Of a stretch of DNA of 64,000 nucleotides, positions 34,088-47,000 are shown in pieces; position 1 is the stretch's first letter; every line of letters begins with the position of its first letter. Source of the DNA: Rhodocollybia butyracea (lineage: Eukaryota; Basidiomycota; Agaricomycetes; Agaricales; Omphalotaceae); contig JADNRY010000220.1 of NCBI GenBank assembly GCA_015501585.1, forward strand, positions 1 through 64,000, in the 5' to 3' direction. Below the pieces are notes generated by a model. That model saw nothing but the letters and a program-made list of their open reading frames with translations, was not told the origin of the DNA and did no database searches. The position numbers and the translations under genes are program-made.

Positions 34088-35645
34088 ATGGCAGCTGCTG
34101 TGCAGAAATGGCTACGCGATAATTGCTTCAAATACGAGGAAAAGGAAAAGGTTTATAATCAAGTGAACGAAACTCTACAGACTTTTGGCCTGTACGGAGG
34201 CTCTCCTGGTTGGCTAAAGGTCAAAAGTGATGTTTATAGTGCGTAATCAGTTCAACTTTCTATCTCATTTGTTGCTGATCAGTAGATCTAGCTTACGACG
34301 ACGGTAGAACACACTTGCTACTCTGTTTGCACGGTCTTCTGCCCATAAATTATCGGAATTCGACTTATCATCTTCCCATCGATATATGGGTACCGTTCAA
34401 CTATCCCCGCTCTGCACCAATAGTTTATGTCGTGCCAGCACAAGGAATGATGATAAAGAACAGTAAATTTGTCGAGCTGAGCGGACGATGTGACATCGCC
34501 AACTATGAAGGAACCAAGGGAAGCTGGCTGGATCGAGGCGAGAAGAAAACTACTGCAAGACCAGGTCTAGTTGGCCTGATCGATGCTCTTGGAACCTGGT
34601 TCGGAAATGATCCTCCGGTTTATTCCAAAGCTGCCCCCAATCCCTCGGATTCTCCGGCTCGTCCCCATTCTCCGGCTCGTCCTCCGCCACCTGCTTTCTC
34701 CAATCATGTGGGACCTCCACCGCCCGTGTATTCGGCTCCTCCGCCAGCTCCTCCGCGTCCTTCATCCATTCCTGCTTGGACTCCTCGGCCTCCTCCGCTA
34801 CCTCAGCAGGTGGCCGGCCCATCACAAGTTCCGATAGTACATCCTCCTCCTCCTCCTCCTCAGCCAACCTCTTGGACTCCCAGTCCTCCTCCTCCTCGAA
34901 TACAGTCCGCACCTCCGCCGCCAATGCCGCCAATTCCACCAATTCCAGCTCCAAATTTATTGGATTCCGACGAGGCAGCCTCGTCAAACCTTGGCCCTGC
35001 TCCTGCGCCTCCTCTACCTCCAAATCCCGTCCTACTATCCCTTCACTCCTCTGTTCACGCAAAACTCACTTCCGCCATCCAATCTCTTCACTCATCTCTT
35101 CATCATAGCTCCGAACACTTTCGCAAGATACAGCAAGATCTTCTTCGTGGTGAACCTGCGATCCAGGATGAAATGGCGCGCCTGGAAGCCGTCAAGGCAG
35201 TATCTCTCAATGTTGCCAGTCGTTATAAACAAACTATAGATGCTGCGGAGAGGAACGTTCAAATTCTACGAGACAAAGGAGATGCCAGTGTCGATGAGTT
35301 GATTTGTGGTCCAACGATTGTGCATAATCAGTGAGTAGAGACGTTCACTTTCTCGTTCTTCAACGGTCTGATTTTTGCTCTGCAAGGTTGATCAATCTCG
35401 TTGCGGAAGACAATGCTATAGAGGACACTATTTATCACTTGCATCGTGCCCTGAACTCGGGGAGTATCGACCTCGATAGATTCTTAAAGGTTTGTTGTTA
35501 CATGGTTCGTTTAACGGCTCACATCCTAACTATCTGATAGACCACCCGTGTGCTGGCAGAAGAGCAATTCATGAAGCGCGCCTTGATCGAAAAGATACAA
35601 ACAGGGCTGCCCTTGGGTGAGCAGGCAATATGGGGTAGGAAGTAA
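34088..35645 (+). CDS. VPS23: ESCRT-I subunit Vps23/TSG101
   Basis: Four exons: 34088-34238, 34286-35330, 35387-35489 and 35541-35645, all in phase, ~467 aa. An N-terminal UEV domain (ubiquitin-binding, E2-like without catalytic cysteine) has YNQVNETLQTFG, LLLCLHGLLPINYRNSTYHLP and WVPFNYPRSAPIVYVVP. A long proline-rich linker (~residues 160-290) is built of PPPP and SPARP units. A coiled coil (IQDEMARLEAVKAVSLNVAS) and the C-terminal steadiness box (EDTIYHLHRALNSGSIDLDRFLK...FMKRALIEKI) follow. It sorts ubiquitinated cargo into multivesicular bodies with Vps28 and Vps37 on endosomes. Confidence 0.95.
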
Positions 35646-36161
35646 GATCGTGTATATACGAAACCACATCTTTGTAATCCCCCTGTAGCCCTTTAGTAGA
35701 CTTTACTGAGCTATTACACCTCTAATCAACAATTACAAACTCTTTGACCAAGCTCGCAATCGAAGCGGGCAGATCTATTAGATCAATACTCGACGCTTTG
35801 ACTTGCCATGTTTGGTGTATTCTCTTCATTGGTAAAGTGAAGGACTGCTAATAGCATCTTAGCAGAGGGCGCATTTAGCACAAGGAACAACTTGGAACAA
35901 CGGGGTTGTCTTGAAGTTTAAGGGCCAAACTGTAGAAATAGCATGTGAATTCAGAATTTTTAGATTCTTAACAGCTGCTCGGACTTCCCCCAATCGGTCA
36001 GTCTAACAAAAATAAATGAATGTTTCAATATATTATCCACAGCGATGGCAGTATCAGTACGAGTACGAGTATAATTAGTGAGCTAGAAAGTAGATGCTAA
36101 AAGCATTGTGTTGTACAAATTCCACCAAAGATACATAGAATCTGAAAGTGAGCAGAAGGTT
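35646..36161. other. Convergent intergenic region
   Basis: 3' flanks of VPS23 (plus) and the minus-strand unknown. No coding or RNA feature seen. Confidence 0.4.
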
Positions 36162-37633
36162 CTAGACATACTGTCCACCTTTTACCATCTCTCTTTCAGA
36201 CTGAAGATGCGATATAACAAGCTCACTCTCGCCGCGGATCAAGCCTCCTTGATCCAACCCACCGATCCAAGTAGACGCCTCGACCGTGAAAGCCCTCGTG
36301 TTGCCCTGTCGAAGGACCCACGAAGGAATAGGCACCATAAATTTGAAGAACCATCCATGCTTCGGCACAGATTCCTCATCATCTTCACCCAACGTTTCGA
36401 TAGAATCGTCAGGGAGACGACCGTAGTTGGTGATCAAACTCTCCTTGAAATGAACTCTACTTCCAGGGTAGGTCTTGTTCCATTTCTTATTGACGATGAT
36501 ACCACGGGTGAGATCAGCAGGGACGATCTTTGGGTCGGCGTATTCGGTGGACGAAGCTCCAGTGTAGGAGACGGAGTATTCGGGAGGGTAGTATTCGCTA
36601 AGTGGGCGATAATCAAATGTGTTGCATCTGATGTCGATATACCGTAAGTCGGGTTCGGATGGCATGAGTTCTTTCCACTGTTGGGGATTTTTCAGCGTGA
36701 GACTCAATCGAGCTGGGACTGCGATGTAGATACTATTATGTAGCCGTATCAGCGTATGGTGTTTCATAAAGACAAGGGAGAAACCTACTCATCAGGCAGG
36801 TCCCATACATCGAAGAAAGGCTGTTTCTTGCTGAAGGATATGGTGATATCCATGTCTGATATCCCGGGACGTACATCTTTCCATGCCGATAGCGCATCTG
36901 TGTCGGACAGACTACCTTCGTCATCGGACATGCAGTACGGAACAGAGGACGGTTGCCAGTCTTGTAGATGAGTAGGAAGAGGCTCGAAGCCACTGACACG
37001 ATAGTGTGGAGGCAGTGTACCACGATAAGCGGGGGAGGTAGGGCGTGAGGAGGGTGCCTTCATGGATATGACGCGGGATCGCACAGTACCGGCGATGGGA
37101 GGAGGAGGAGCGTGCCGAATAGCTGAAGGGGATGACTCTAGAGCATCAGCGACACTTGAAGTTGAAACCGCGACAGACGGTGAGGCATGACCTGGATTTA
37201 ATTTGGGTGGGGTAACTTTGCGCTCGTCTTTCTTCTTCGAAATGGCATCGTTACGAGGAGTTTCGGTGTTATCGTCTGCAAACGACGGAAAAGCGACAGC
37301 TACTACTGTTTCAGTAGATAATTTTCGCGGTCGGCTTCGCCGAATGTTTTGAAGAAGACTTAGGTTAGATTCGCTAGTGGTAGATGGCTCGCTTGCGCGA
37401 GCGCGTTTCTTGGAAGAAGTGTTTTTCTTCTTCCCAGTACCAATACGAATAGTATCGATGGAGGAGGTGGAAGTCGTGCGCGCACGCTTGGAGCTAATAA
37501 CTTCGCTGCTGATCAACAGCGGCGAGGCGTTGGCGGTGTTCATGGTCCTTGTGTTGGGAACGAGGGTATTATTTGTCTGCTGCTGGGCAGACAAAAGTTG
37601 GGGAGAGGAGCATGGAACGCGAGCAGACGACAT
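36162..37633 (-). CDS. Unidentified protein with disordered N-terminus (471 aa)
   Basis: Two exons, 37633-36789 and 36732-36162, are joined by a 56 nt intron in phase. The start was taken as the first ATG (MSSARVPCSSPQLLS). The N-terminal ~250 residues are Ser/Thr/Pro-rich with basic clusters (KKKNTSSKKRARA, RRSRPRK), suggesting nuclear localisation. The C-terminal ~220 residues are folded-looking (IYIAVPARLSLTLKNPQQW, DLRYIDIRCNTFDYRPL, HGWFFKFMVPIPSWVL), perhaps an arrestin-like or other beta-rich fold. I do not recognise the family; it is probably basidiomycete-specific. Confidence 0.75.
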
Positions 37634-38015
37634 AGCGGGAGAGGTGAGGAAGTCCAAGTTCTCGTGTGCTTTATAAGGCGGAACAAATTGAAAGCCACAA
37701 AGAGAGACAATTTGGAGAACAAAGGAAATTAGCCGAGTGAATGATCAATTGAAGGTTGAAGCATGAACTTTGTTGCTAGCTATAGGTTTACAATGTCAGA
37801 ATAACAACTACTGGGTGTTTAGAGTGGTTTCTTACTACTGGTGGGGAAAGAATATTGGGCGATGAAAGAAAGTGATGATCAAGGATCAAGATGATTTATA
37901 CTCATGGCCGGTGGCCAAGCGGACGCGGGACGTCCGAGCCGGCTAAGTTTATTTGTGATTCAGATTAATTTTTTCAACGATCGATCAACTCGACAAGTTG
38001 CGCAAAGCGTACACT
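37634..38015. other. Divergent promoter region, unknown gene / midasin
   Basis: A 382 bp region between two divergent starts. No clear TATA element. A GC-rich patch lies at about 37905-37945, just upstream of the midasin ATG. Confidence 0.4.
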
Positions 38016-41000
38016 ATGCAGGTTGAGTTTAATGACCCGCTGACCCTCAATCTACGCAGGCAGACTCTTAACTTACTCACTAAAATATCTGCAGACGACT
38101 TCTACGCCAATTCCATCTCCAATTCCACCTCTACAACCCATTTACTCGACAATTTATCTCGTGCTCTCGCGTTTCCTGCATATACAACTTGCATAGCGAC
38201 ATTATTTCGACCTATTCTCTTTGATCTATGCGCTCGATGGATAGAAAACTCGGCTGATCTAGAAAAAGAGCTGGTGGCACTATGTTTGCTCATTGAAGTC
38301 CATGAGGAACTATTTCCGTAAGCTGTTTGTTTACTTCTCTAGCTGAAATTGATATTCACCTGTTCATAGTATTCTATATCGCATACTACAAAACCCTATA
38401 TTTGCACAGGGACCCATCCAAAACGTCGCCGAAACTGATCCTAGACGAACACACCAAATACTTCTGGCTTATTACCGTATTCTGCAGGCTAATCGCCAAT
38501 TGCCGTACCAACTTTACTGGCCATTAACACCTTTACAAAAAATTATATCAGATGGCCAGTCTGACACTGCGTCTCGTCTGCTTGCTATCAGATGCTATGC
38601 TCTCCAAAGTGGAATGGGAGAAGCCGAACGTGAAAAATGGGAACAGGCGACAGTGGGTGAACTTTATAGTGTGGAGTGTTCGCTTGACTACGGAGATGCC
38701 TTGGATGGCTCCCGAGTCGTCATAGATGGATGGCTTTTGCCTATCATAGAACTTGAACGCGTCCGCACAGCTAGAAATGCATTTGTGACAGAATTCCATG
38801 ATTTTTACTCTTCCGACGGAGATACAGTCTCTCTCAGTCCCCTAGACCTATGGTACGTCGTTCTGCACTCTACCATCCTCACTTTAACATTCTTTGTTCG
38901 CAGCCCACTTGTTGTCAACTTGCATGGAATTTTTTTGCTGCGTTCATCCAGAGGAGAAAATATATCTACTCCACTCATTCCAACTCCGACAGCCGTGCAA
39001 GCGCTGCGCACCCTTGCTCTACATCTTACAACTCGCTTACCCGTTCTACTCACATCTCCCCTTCGTCCGGGAAAACTTTACTTCTTTCGTATTTGGCACA
39101 AACCCTCTTTCCTCATACTCCCAATCAACTAGTCTTCATACATCTTGCAGACACATCATTGGATCCTAGATCCCTTCTTGGTTTCTCATGTCACATCACG
39201 TACCCAACCAGGGACTTTTGAATGGAAGGAAGGTATCTTGGTTCGAGCAATGAGAGAAGGAAAGTGGGTTGTTTTTAAAGATATTGACCGTGGCAGCAAC
39301 GAAGTTTTGGCTTTAATCAAGCCGTTGATAGAATCGCATGGGCCAGGCAAGTGGATAGGTGGGAGAGCGTCCTTGCAGGTACCTGGTCGTGGTGAGGTGG
39401 TAGCAGCAGATACATTTGCTATTTTCGCAACTAGGTCATCTATGCCTTCTCGAAGTGGTGCTTTTCCTACCCCCACGTTTTATGGTGCCCATAAACTCTA
39501 CGAGATGGTTGTTCCGTCCCCTTCTATAGAGGAGTTGAGGTCGATCATCAAGTCGCGCTACCCTCGTCTGACAGATCAAGCGACAAAAGCTTTGATTCGT
39601 CTTTGGGAGGCAGTTAAGGAATTAGGAAACACTGCCTCTACTCGAGACGTTGGTCTTCGGGAGTTGGACAAGTTTTGTGTGCGTACGGAGCAGTTGATCT
39701 CATCTCATCAGGTAATGGAGTCCTCAGACTCTGAGGAGACCTTCCCACTCTCCTCAATTTTTCCAAACCCATCCCTCCGAGAAGAGATTTTTATTGCCGC
39801 CAGAGATGTCTTCTTTGGTTCGGGTGCTATGACTGCCTCTGCCAGAGCTCATATGGAAGCTATTGCACGTACTGTCGGTACACATTTAGGGTTGGACTCG
39901 GAACGGCAGCAATGGCTTATCTCACGATGGCTGCCTGATTTCGACGTGGAGACAGATAAAGATGGTCGCTCCACCGCCGTACGGGTCGGCCGTACTCGGT
40001 TGCTCGCTAAACCCACCAAACGAGAAATTGCACCTAGTACAGCTCGACCATTCGCTATGCACCGTCCCGCCACTCTTCTCATATCTCGCATCGTCAATTC
40101 CATCGCTCTTGGCGAGCCTGTCCTACTCACTGGAGAAACCGGCACTGGAAAGACCAGTGTCATCACACATTTGGCACATATCCTACGACAACCCCTCGTC
40201 TCTCTCAACTTGTCCAGCCAAACCGAATCTTCCGACTTGATTGGAGGTTTCCGACCTCTCGATGCACGAGTTCCCGCGTTATCTTTGCAGGCAAGGTTTC
40301 TGGATCTGTTTGGTGAGACATTTAGCCGGAAGAAGAACGAGAAATTTGAGGCGGAGGTGCGGAAATCGGTGGCCCAGGGAAAGTGGAAGAGGGCTGCTGG
40401 TCTTTGGAAGGAGAGTGTAAAGTTGGCCAAGGACAGAATTATGAAGAAGCAGGATGATGTACAAGCGTGAGTTTTCCAGCCCAATCATTATTTCTCGCTT
40501 TTGCTTACTTCGCTTATTTAGAGAAGATCTGGATTCTGAGACTCCTAGAAAGCGCCGGAAGCTGGACGCCTCCTCCTTGAATGCTTCGAACGACAAATGG
40601 ACGGCGTTTGAACACGAGGTAGAGGAGTTTATTGTCCAGTATGTAAGTGGTAAAGGTCGGCTAGCCTTTGGCTTTGTAGAGGGCCCACTGGTTCAAGCGT
40701 TGCGTGAGGGAAATTGGTATGTGATCCAGAGCATTTTTCTCCTTCATGTGCTAAGTATTTCCGGATAGGGTTCTTCTGGATGAAATCAATCTGGCAAGCG
40801 CGGAAACCCTCGAGTGTATTTCCGCCATCCTCCGCAGCCCGACATCTTCCATTACCCTCACCGAACAGGGTTCCCTGGAACCCGTCCCTCGACATCCCAA
40901 CTTCCGACTCTTCGTCTGTATGAATCCCGCAACTGACGTTGGCAAAAAGGACCTACCTCCCAATATCCGCTCTCGATTTACGGAAATTGACGTCCCTCCT

Positions 41001-44000
41001 CCTGATGCAGATCGTGACACCCTCCTCAGCATTGTTTCTCAGTACATCGGCGCTGCCGCTGCCAACGACAAATCCACCATCATGAACGTTGCGGAATTTT
41101 ACCTTGCAGTGAAGGATCTAGCTGAAACTCGCCAGATTGCTGATGGAGCGAACCATCGGCCAAACTACAGTATGCGTACGCTTACCCGAGCACTTACTTT
41201 TGCATCCGACATTGCGGGCACTTATGGACTTCGGAGAGCTATCTGGGAAGGCTGTCTCATGGCATTCACTATGGTGCTGGATGCTCCTAGTGCAGAACTC
41301 GTCACTGCTCTGGCGCAGAAGCACCTTTTAGCTGGAGTCAAGAATATACGCTCTGTTTTGGCGAAGGAACCTTCATTACCCCGTCTGCTGGCGATAACTT
41401 TATCAAGTTAGGACCATTTTATCTAGAGCGAGGGTCTTTACCGCTTGATTCCGTCGATGAGTATATCTTGACCCCTTCGGTGGAGAGGAAACTCATTGAC
41501 CTTGCCCGGATCATACTCACCAGACGCTTCCCAGTACTTATCGAAGGACCAACTTCTAGTGGAAAAACAAGCTCTGTGGAATATCTAGCGAAGCGGACAG
41601 GCCACCGGTTTATTCGCATCAATAATCACGAACACACTGATATCCAGGAATACCTCGGTTCTTATGTTCCTCATCCAGTCACTGGTAAACTGGTTTTCAC
41701 CGACGGGTTGCTCGTCCGTGCGCTTCGAAACGGGGACTGGATCGTTCTCGATGAGCTCAACCTTGCCCCAACAGACGTCCTTGAGGCACTCAATAGGCTC
41801 TTGGATGACAATCGCGAGCTGGTTTTACCCGAGACTGGTGAAATCATTCGGCCGCATCCTCACTTTATGTTATTTGCTACACAGAACCCACCCGGCCTTT
41901 ATGCAGGAAGAAAAGTCTTGTCTCGTGCATTCCGTAATCGATTCCTCGAAGTTCATTTCGAGGACGTTCCAGAGGTTGAGTTAGAGGCTATCCTTTGTCA
42001 ACGATGTACTATAGCCCCTCATATGGAAAAAAGATCGTTACAGTATTCCGCGAGCTACAGAAGCGACGACAAGCTGGTCGCGTTTTTTGAAAGTAAGCAA
42101 GGATTTGCTACGCTTCGGGACCTCTTCCGTTGGGCAGGCAGAGATGCCCTAGGGTATCAAGAGCTGGCGGAAAACGGTTTTATGCTTCTGGCAGAGCGTA
42201 CTCGAAGAGCAGATGATAAAGCTGTTGTAAAGGAAATCATCGAGTCGACCATGGGTGTTACAATTGATGAACATCGGATTTACGACTTCCAGAGCCGTGG
42301 ACCTGACCTCTCCCAGTTTCTAGGCTGCGAGGTTCCCTCTGACTCTTCACTTGTCTGGACAAAGGCCATGCAACGCCTGTTCGTCCTTCTGACTCGCGCT
42401 CTCCGTTTCAATGAACCAGTGCTCCTCGTTGGCGAAACTGGGTCAGGGAAAACTTCAGTGTGCCAAGTGTTTGCAAACACCACTTCTCGAAGGCTCCATG
42501 GTTTGAACTGTCATCAGAATACGGAAACTGCAGACTTGATTGGCGGCTTGCGACCGGTGCGGAACAGGGCTTCGTTGGAAGCAGATATCCGCCTAAAAGC
42601 TACGGCATTGCCGTCTGAGATGGGTTTGCAGTTCGACCCTCGAGACATCGATACTTTTGAATCAAATTTGGACAGAGCTCTCAAGTCCACAACATTGTCC
42701 TCCACCATTCGAGACACACTCGTCGAACTCCGCCGCAAAGTTGCGAATTCCAAAGCGATTTTTGAGTGGCATGATGGGCCACTTGTCGAAGCCATGCGAA
42801 ATGGCGATGTCTTTCTACTGGATGAGATCTCTCTTGCAGATGATTCGGTTCTTGAACGCTTGAATAGTGTTCTTGAACCATCACGTACCCTCGTGTTGGC
42901 AGAAAAGGCTGCTGAAGATCTCGAACATCCATCTCTTGTCGCGCATGAATCGTTCAAGCTCGTGGCTACCATGAATCCTGGGGGTGATTATGGGAAGAAA
43001 GAGCTCTCACCTGCCCTTCGAAATCGCTTCACTGAGATCTGGGTACCCTCTATTGACGATCGGAGTGACTTACACTTGATTATCAGTTATATGTGGGAGC
43101 ACGATCCTCTTCGTGAATATACCAGTCCACTTCTCGAATTTGTAGAGTGGCTTTCGAGGGAGACTGGAGACTCTTCCTTCTTGAATCTCAGGGACATCCT
43201 AGTGAGTACTATTATCTCAACATCGCTCGATTTTTCAATCGTGAATTTTAGGCTTGGGTTTCATTTTCGAACACAATGTACGGTTCAGATGGTATGCCGA
43301 AGCAAGAAATTTTTTGTGAGTATAAGCACTTGGTAAGTGACCGTCCACTGATTATATACATTAGCATCATGCTGCGCATATGACCTATCTCGATGGCTTG
43401 GGATCGATACCAGCATTGTCTTCCTGGACAGAAATGGCTCTTCTGCAATTAAAGCTTGCCGCTTTAACGCGCCTGAACGATCTTGTCCCTTCCATCAATT
43501 CTGGCTTCATTCCCCAACATGATTCCTCCACATCCTATCAACAAGGTGCCTTTTTGATCCCGAGAGGTCCTCTTGAATCGCAACGAAACTCGTTCAATTT
43601 TCAGGCGCCCACTACTCAGACAAATGCTATGCGTGTGATCCGGGCTTGCCAGCTTGCAAAACCGATTTTGTTAGAAGGCAGTCCGGGAGTTGGGAAGACC
43701 AGTCTAATCACTGCGTTAGCGAACATTTCTGGCCACGAACTCTGCCGTATAAACTTGTCTGATCAGACAGACTTGATCGATCTGTTTGGATCTGACCTAC
43801 CTGCTGAGAACGGGAAGCCTGGAGAATTTGCTTGGAAAGATGGAGAGTTCTTAAGGGCATTGCAGGATGGACAATGGGTGCTTCTTGACGAGATGAATCT
43901 CGCTCCTCAGGCGGTCCTCGAAGGGCTGAATGCTGTCCTTGACCACAGAGGCTCTGTCTACATCCCTGAACTAGGTCGAACCTTCACAAAACACCCATCG

Positions 44001-47000
44001 TTCCGCATATTCGCCGCGCAGAATCCCCTCAGCCAAGGTGGCGGACGCAAAGGTTTGCCCAAATCATTTATGAACAGATTCACCAAAGTATACGTCGATC
44101 ATCTCACTTTTGCCGATTTGCTTTTGGTATGTCAGCATCTACATCCTGACATTGATGTTGAAGTGCTTAAATCCATGATCACCTTCAACAACTCTCTTCA
44201 TGATGCTGTTTCTGTTGAGCGCAGTATTGGGAAAGAAGGCGCTCCCTGGGAATTTAACTTGCGAGATGTTCTTCGTTGGTTGGATGCACTCAAGCACCCC
44301 TCGAGATCAATCTTCCATCCCGCTGACCACATCCGGACTATCTACCTTCATCGCTTCCGAAACTCAAATGACCGTCTTCTGGCACAATCAATGTTCAACC
44401 ATGCGTTCAACTGTTCCTTTGATTACTCTCGTGCTCCTACATGGTCTATGTCTGCTTCCGAGGTTCATTTTGGACAGTTTCGGAGTAAACGAGAGAATTT
44501 CTCTGCACATGCCCGTCCCAAGCGTTTGTTGAAGACGCAACTGTCAGCCATCGAAGCAATTGGCTGTTCGATTTCACACTCATCACTTACTATCATCACT
44601 GGGGCTCGGAATACAGGGAAGACAGCCTTGATACAATTAGTGGCTAACATGACAGGCAGGATAGTGCGGGAGGTACATGTGAATAGCACAACTGATGCGA
44701 TGGATCTTCTTGGTGGGTTTGAACAGGTAGATTGGCGAAGTCGTCTGAAAGAACTTGCTTTGGGAGTCATCACTCTTGCTGAGGATCAACTACGATGTCC
44801 AACAGGAGTACCTATCAACTTGGCAAGTTATATCTCACTCCGGAGAGCGACTACAGATATGGACACATCGAGAGAAATAATCGTGGAAGCCATTTCTAGG
44901 CTGTCGAATGGACCATGCGACTCTGCTTTCTCTGCTGCTATTTCTTCAGTGGAAACACAGATGAAAGCGATCTTGCATTCTACGCAGAGCAATAATACTG
45001 GGCGTTTTGAATGGGTCGATGGGCCTCTTGCTCGAGCGCTCAAAGCAGGTCACTGGCTTTTGCTAGACGGTGCGAATCTTTGCAACCCGTCTGTCCTTGA
45101 TCGACTCAATTCCCTGTGCGAGACCGGTGGGTCGATAACATTGAGTGAGAAGGGCTTTGTCGATGATGAGGTACAAGTTTTGAAGCCACATCCAAATTTC
45201 CGCCTGTTCATGACAGTCGACCCTCAATACGGCGAATTATCTCGAGCAATGCGAAATAGAGGAGTCGAGATAGCGCTTGTCTCTCCATTAACCGAAGACC
45301 GCGATGTTATTGATGATCATGATAGACTGCCAGCTGCACACATCTTACCGCCACTGTTTTCTGCTCTGCGCTTAGGTGTTTACAACTTGGAAGTTCCAGT
45401 AGCAACACGGATACCTACTATCCCAACTAGTAGTGCCCTTGATCAAGATGCAACGCTATGCTCCCTAGCCGACATCGTTCCTCTCCTCCCGTCATCGATG
45501 CCTTCCGTTGATGATGATGCCATATTCCACTTTTTGTCACGTTCCTTGACACCACTGGCTGTCCCGCTTCTTGCCCACTTTCTTCGAACCAATCACGGCT
45601 TCTCGATCAAACATTCCAACAAAGTTGTCGGACCGTTTTGCCTTGCGCAGTTGAAGTGGTCTCTGGCCTTCGGAATCAATATGGTGTCACTGAGAACTTA
45701 GGCATTTCTCACATGCTTGGCATGGTAAGTGGCTTAATTTTTTAGCCAGTGATTATTTCCATGCTAAATTTATGTACTTACAGCCTATCGACTTCTTCTT
45801 GGGTATCCAACCCTCTATTTCAAACACCCATCCGGATCATTCTGTTGTGCTTGATATCCTTCGACTCACAGTAGGTTTTATGCGCCCCGGGTCATTCAAA
45901 TCTACCACTGGCCGTCGACCTACCACTTCTTATGCAGACCAGCGCTTGCAACGAACAATGCAAGCAATTGATTCTCTACTGAAGGAGGCTCACGCCGCAA
46001 GTCTTATGGCGCTTCAAACGACTTCTGGAGTTAACTCTGTATCACCTTCGGTGAGCTTGGACTTGATTCTCTAAGCCGTTACGAATCTGACTTGATATGT
46101 AGGATGCGCAAACACTGACACTAGTTTGCAAGATGGCCAACTCTATTCACTTCTTGGATGACATCGCCTCGCAAAATGTTCTCGACTACTCGCCTCTGCA
46201 GCCCCTCACAAACCAGCTTACAGCAATCACTGATAAGCTTCCTGTTGTTTTTGACGCGCTGAAACGATCTGTAAGAGATTTGATGGAAGCAACAATGCTG
46301 TCTTCAGGCCTTGGGATTAATCACATCTGGTTGACCTTCTATGAGAATAGCTTTGCTGTTAGTGGAATGTTGCGTCTGAGCGAGCTCGCCGTGCAAACTG
46401 ACGGCCCTGGTATGTGATTCTCAGAGCATAGCGTTCCTACTAAATACTCTCGTAGACCTTAGAAGGCAATTGCTCAACTTGATGGCAATGGCTTCCATAG
46501 CTCGTTCATCAGATCAGCAGCTCTTGAGCAGTCAAACAATTGAAGCATTGAAACTGGTAGATATATATCTGATCTGATAAAGACACATCCTTACCGCTCA
46601 TTGATAGCGTATTTCACCTCAAACGGATACGTACACAAACAACACTGAGGCTCTGAGAGTGCCTCATCTCTTTACGAAGCTGATGTTATTGGCTACTTCA
46701 GGTTCATTGAGTATGGTAGGTCCACACATTTCACTCGTGAATTACCCATTCTGATAATTTTCAAAGAGCCTTCGCAAGGCAATTGACCAAATGATTTCAA
46801 GTGCATGTGACCGACCGTTTGCCGAATTGGATCAATTTATCTACTACCAGCATTTGTTGTGGCTTGACGATACTCTTCAGAATGTAGAGGCATCACCCAA
46901 CACCTCTACACTGGTGACTGCACTTTTATCGTCGTGGATAAACGATATTTGGAAAAATGAGGTAACATTCAATGCTTGATATTGTTTCAGGCGTTTACGA

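Noticed and set aside
34550..35062. Glu-rich minus-strand frame of 170 codons inside VPS23
   Set aside because: It is the complement of the proline-rich linker codons of VPS23.
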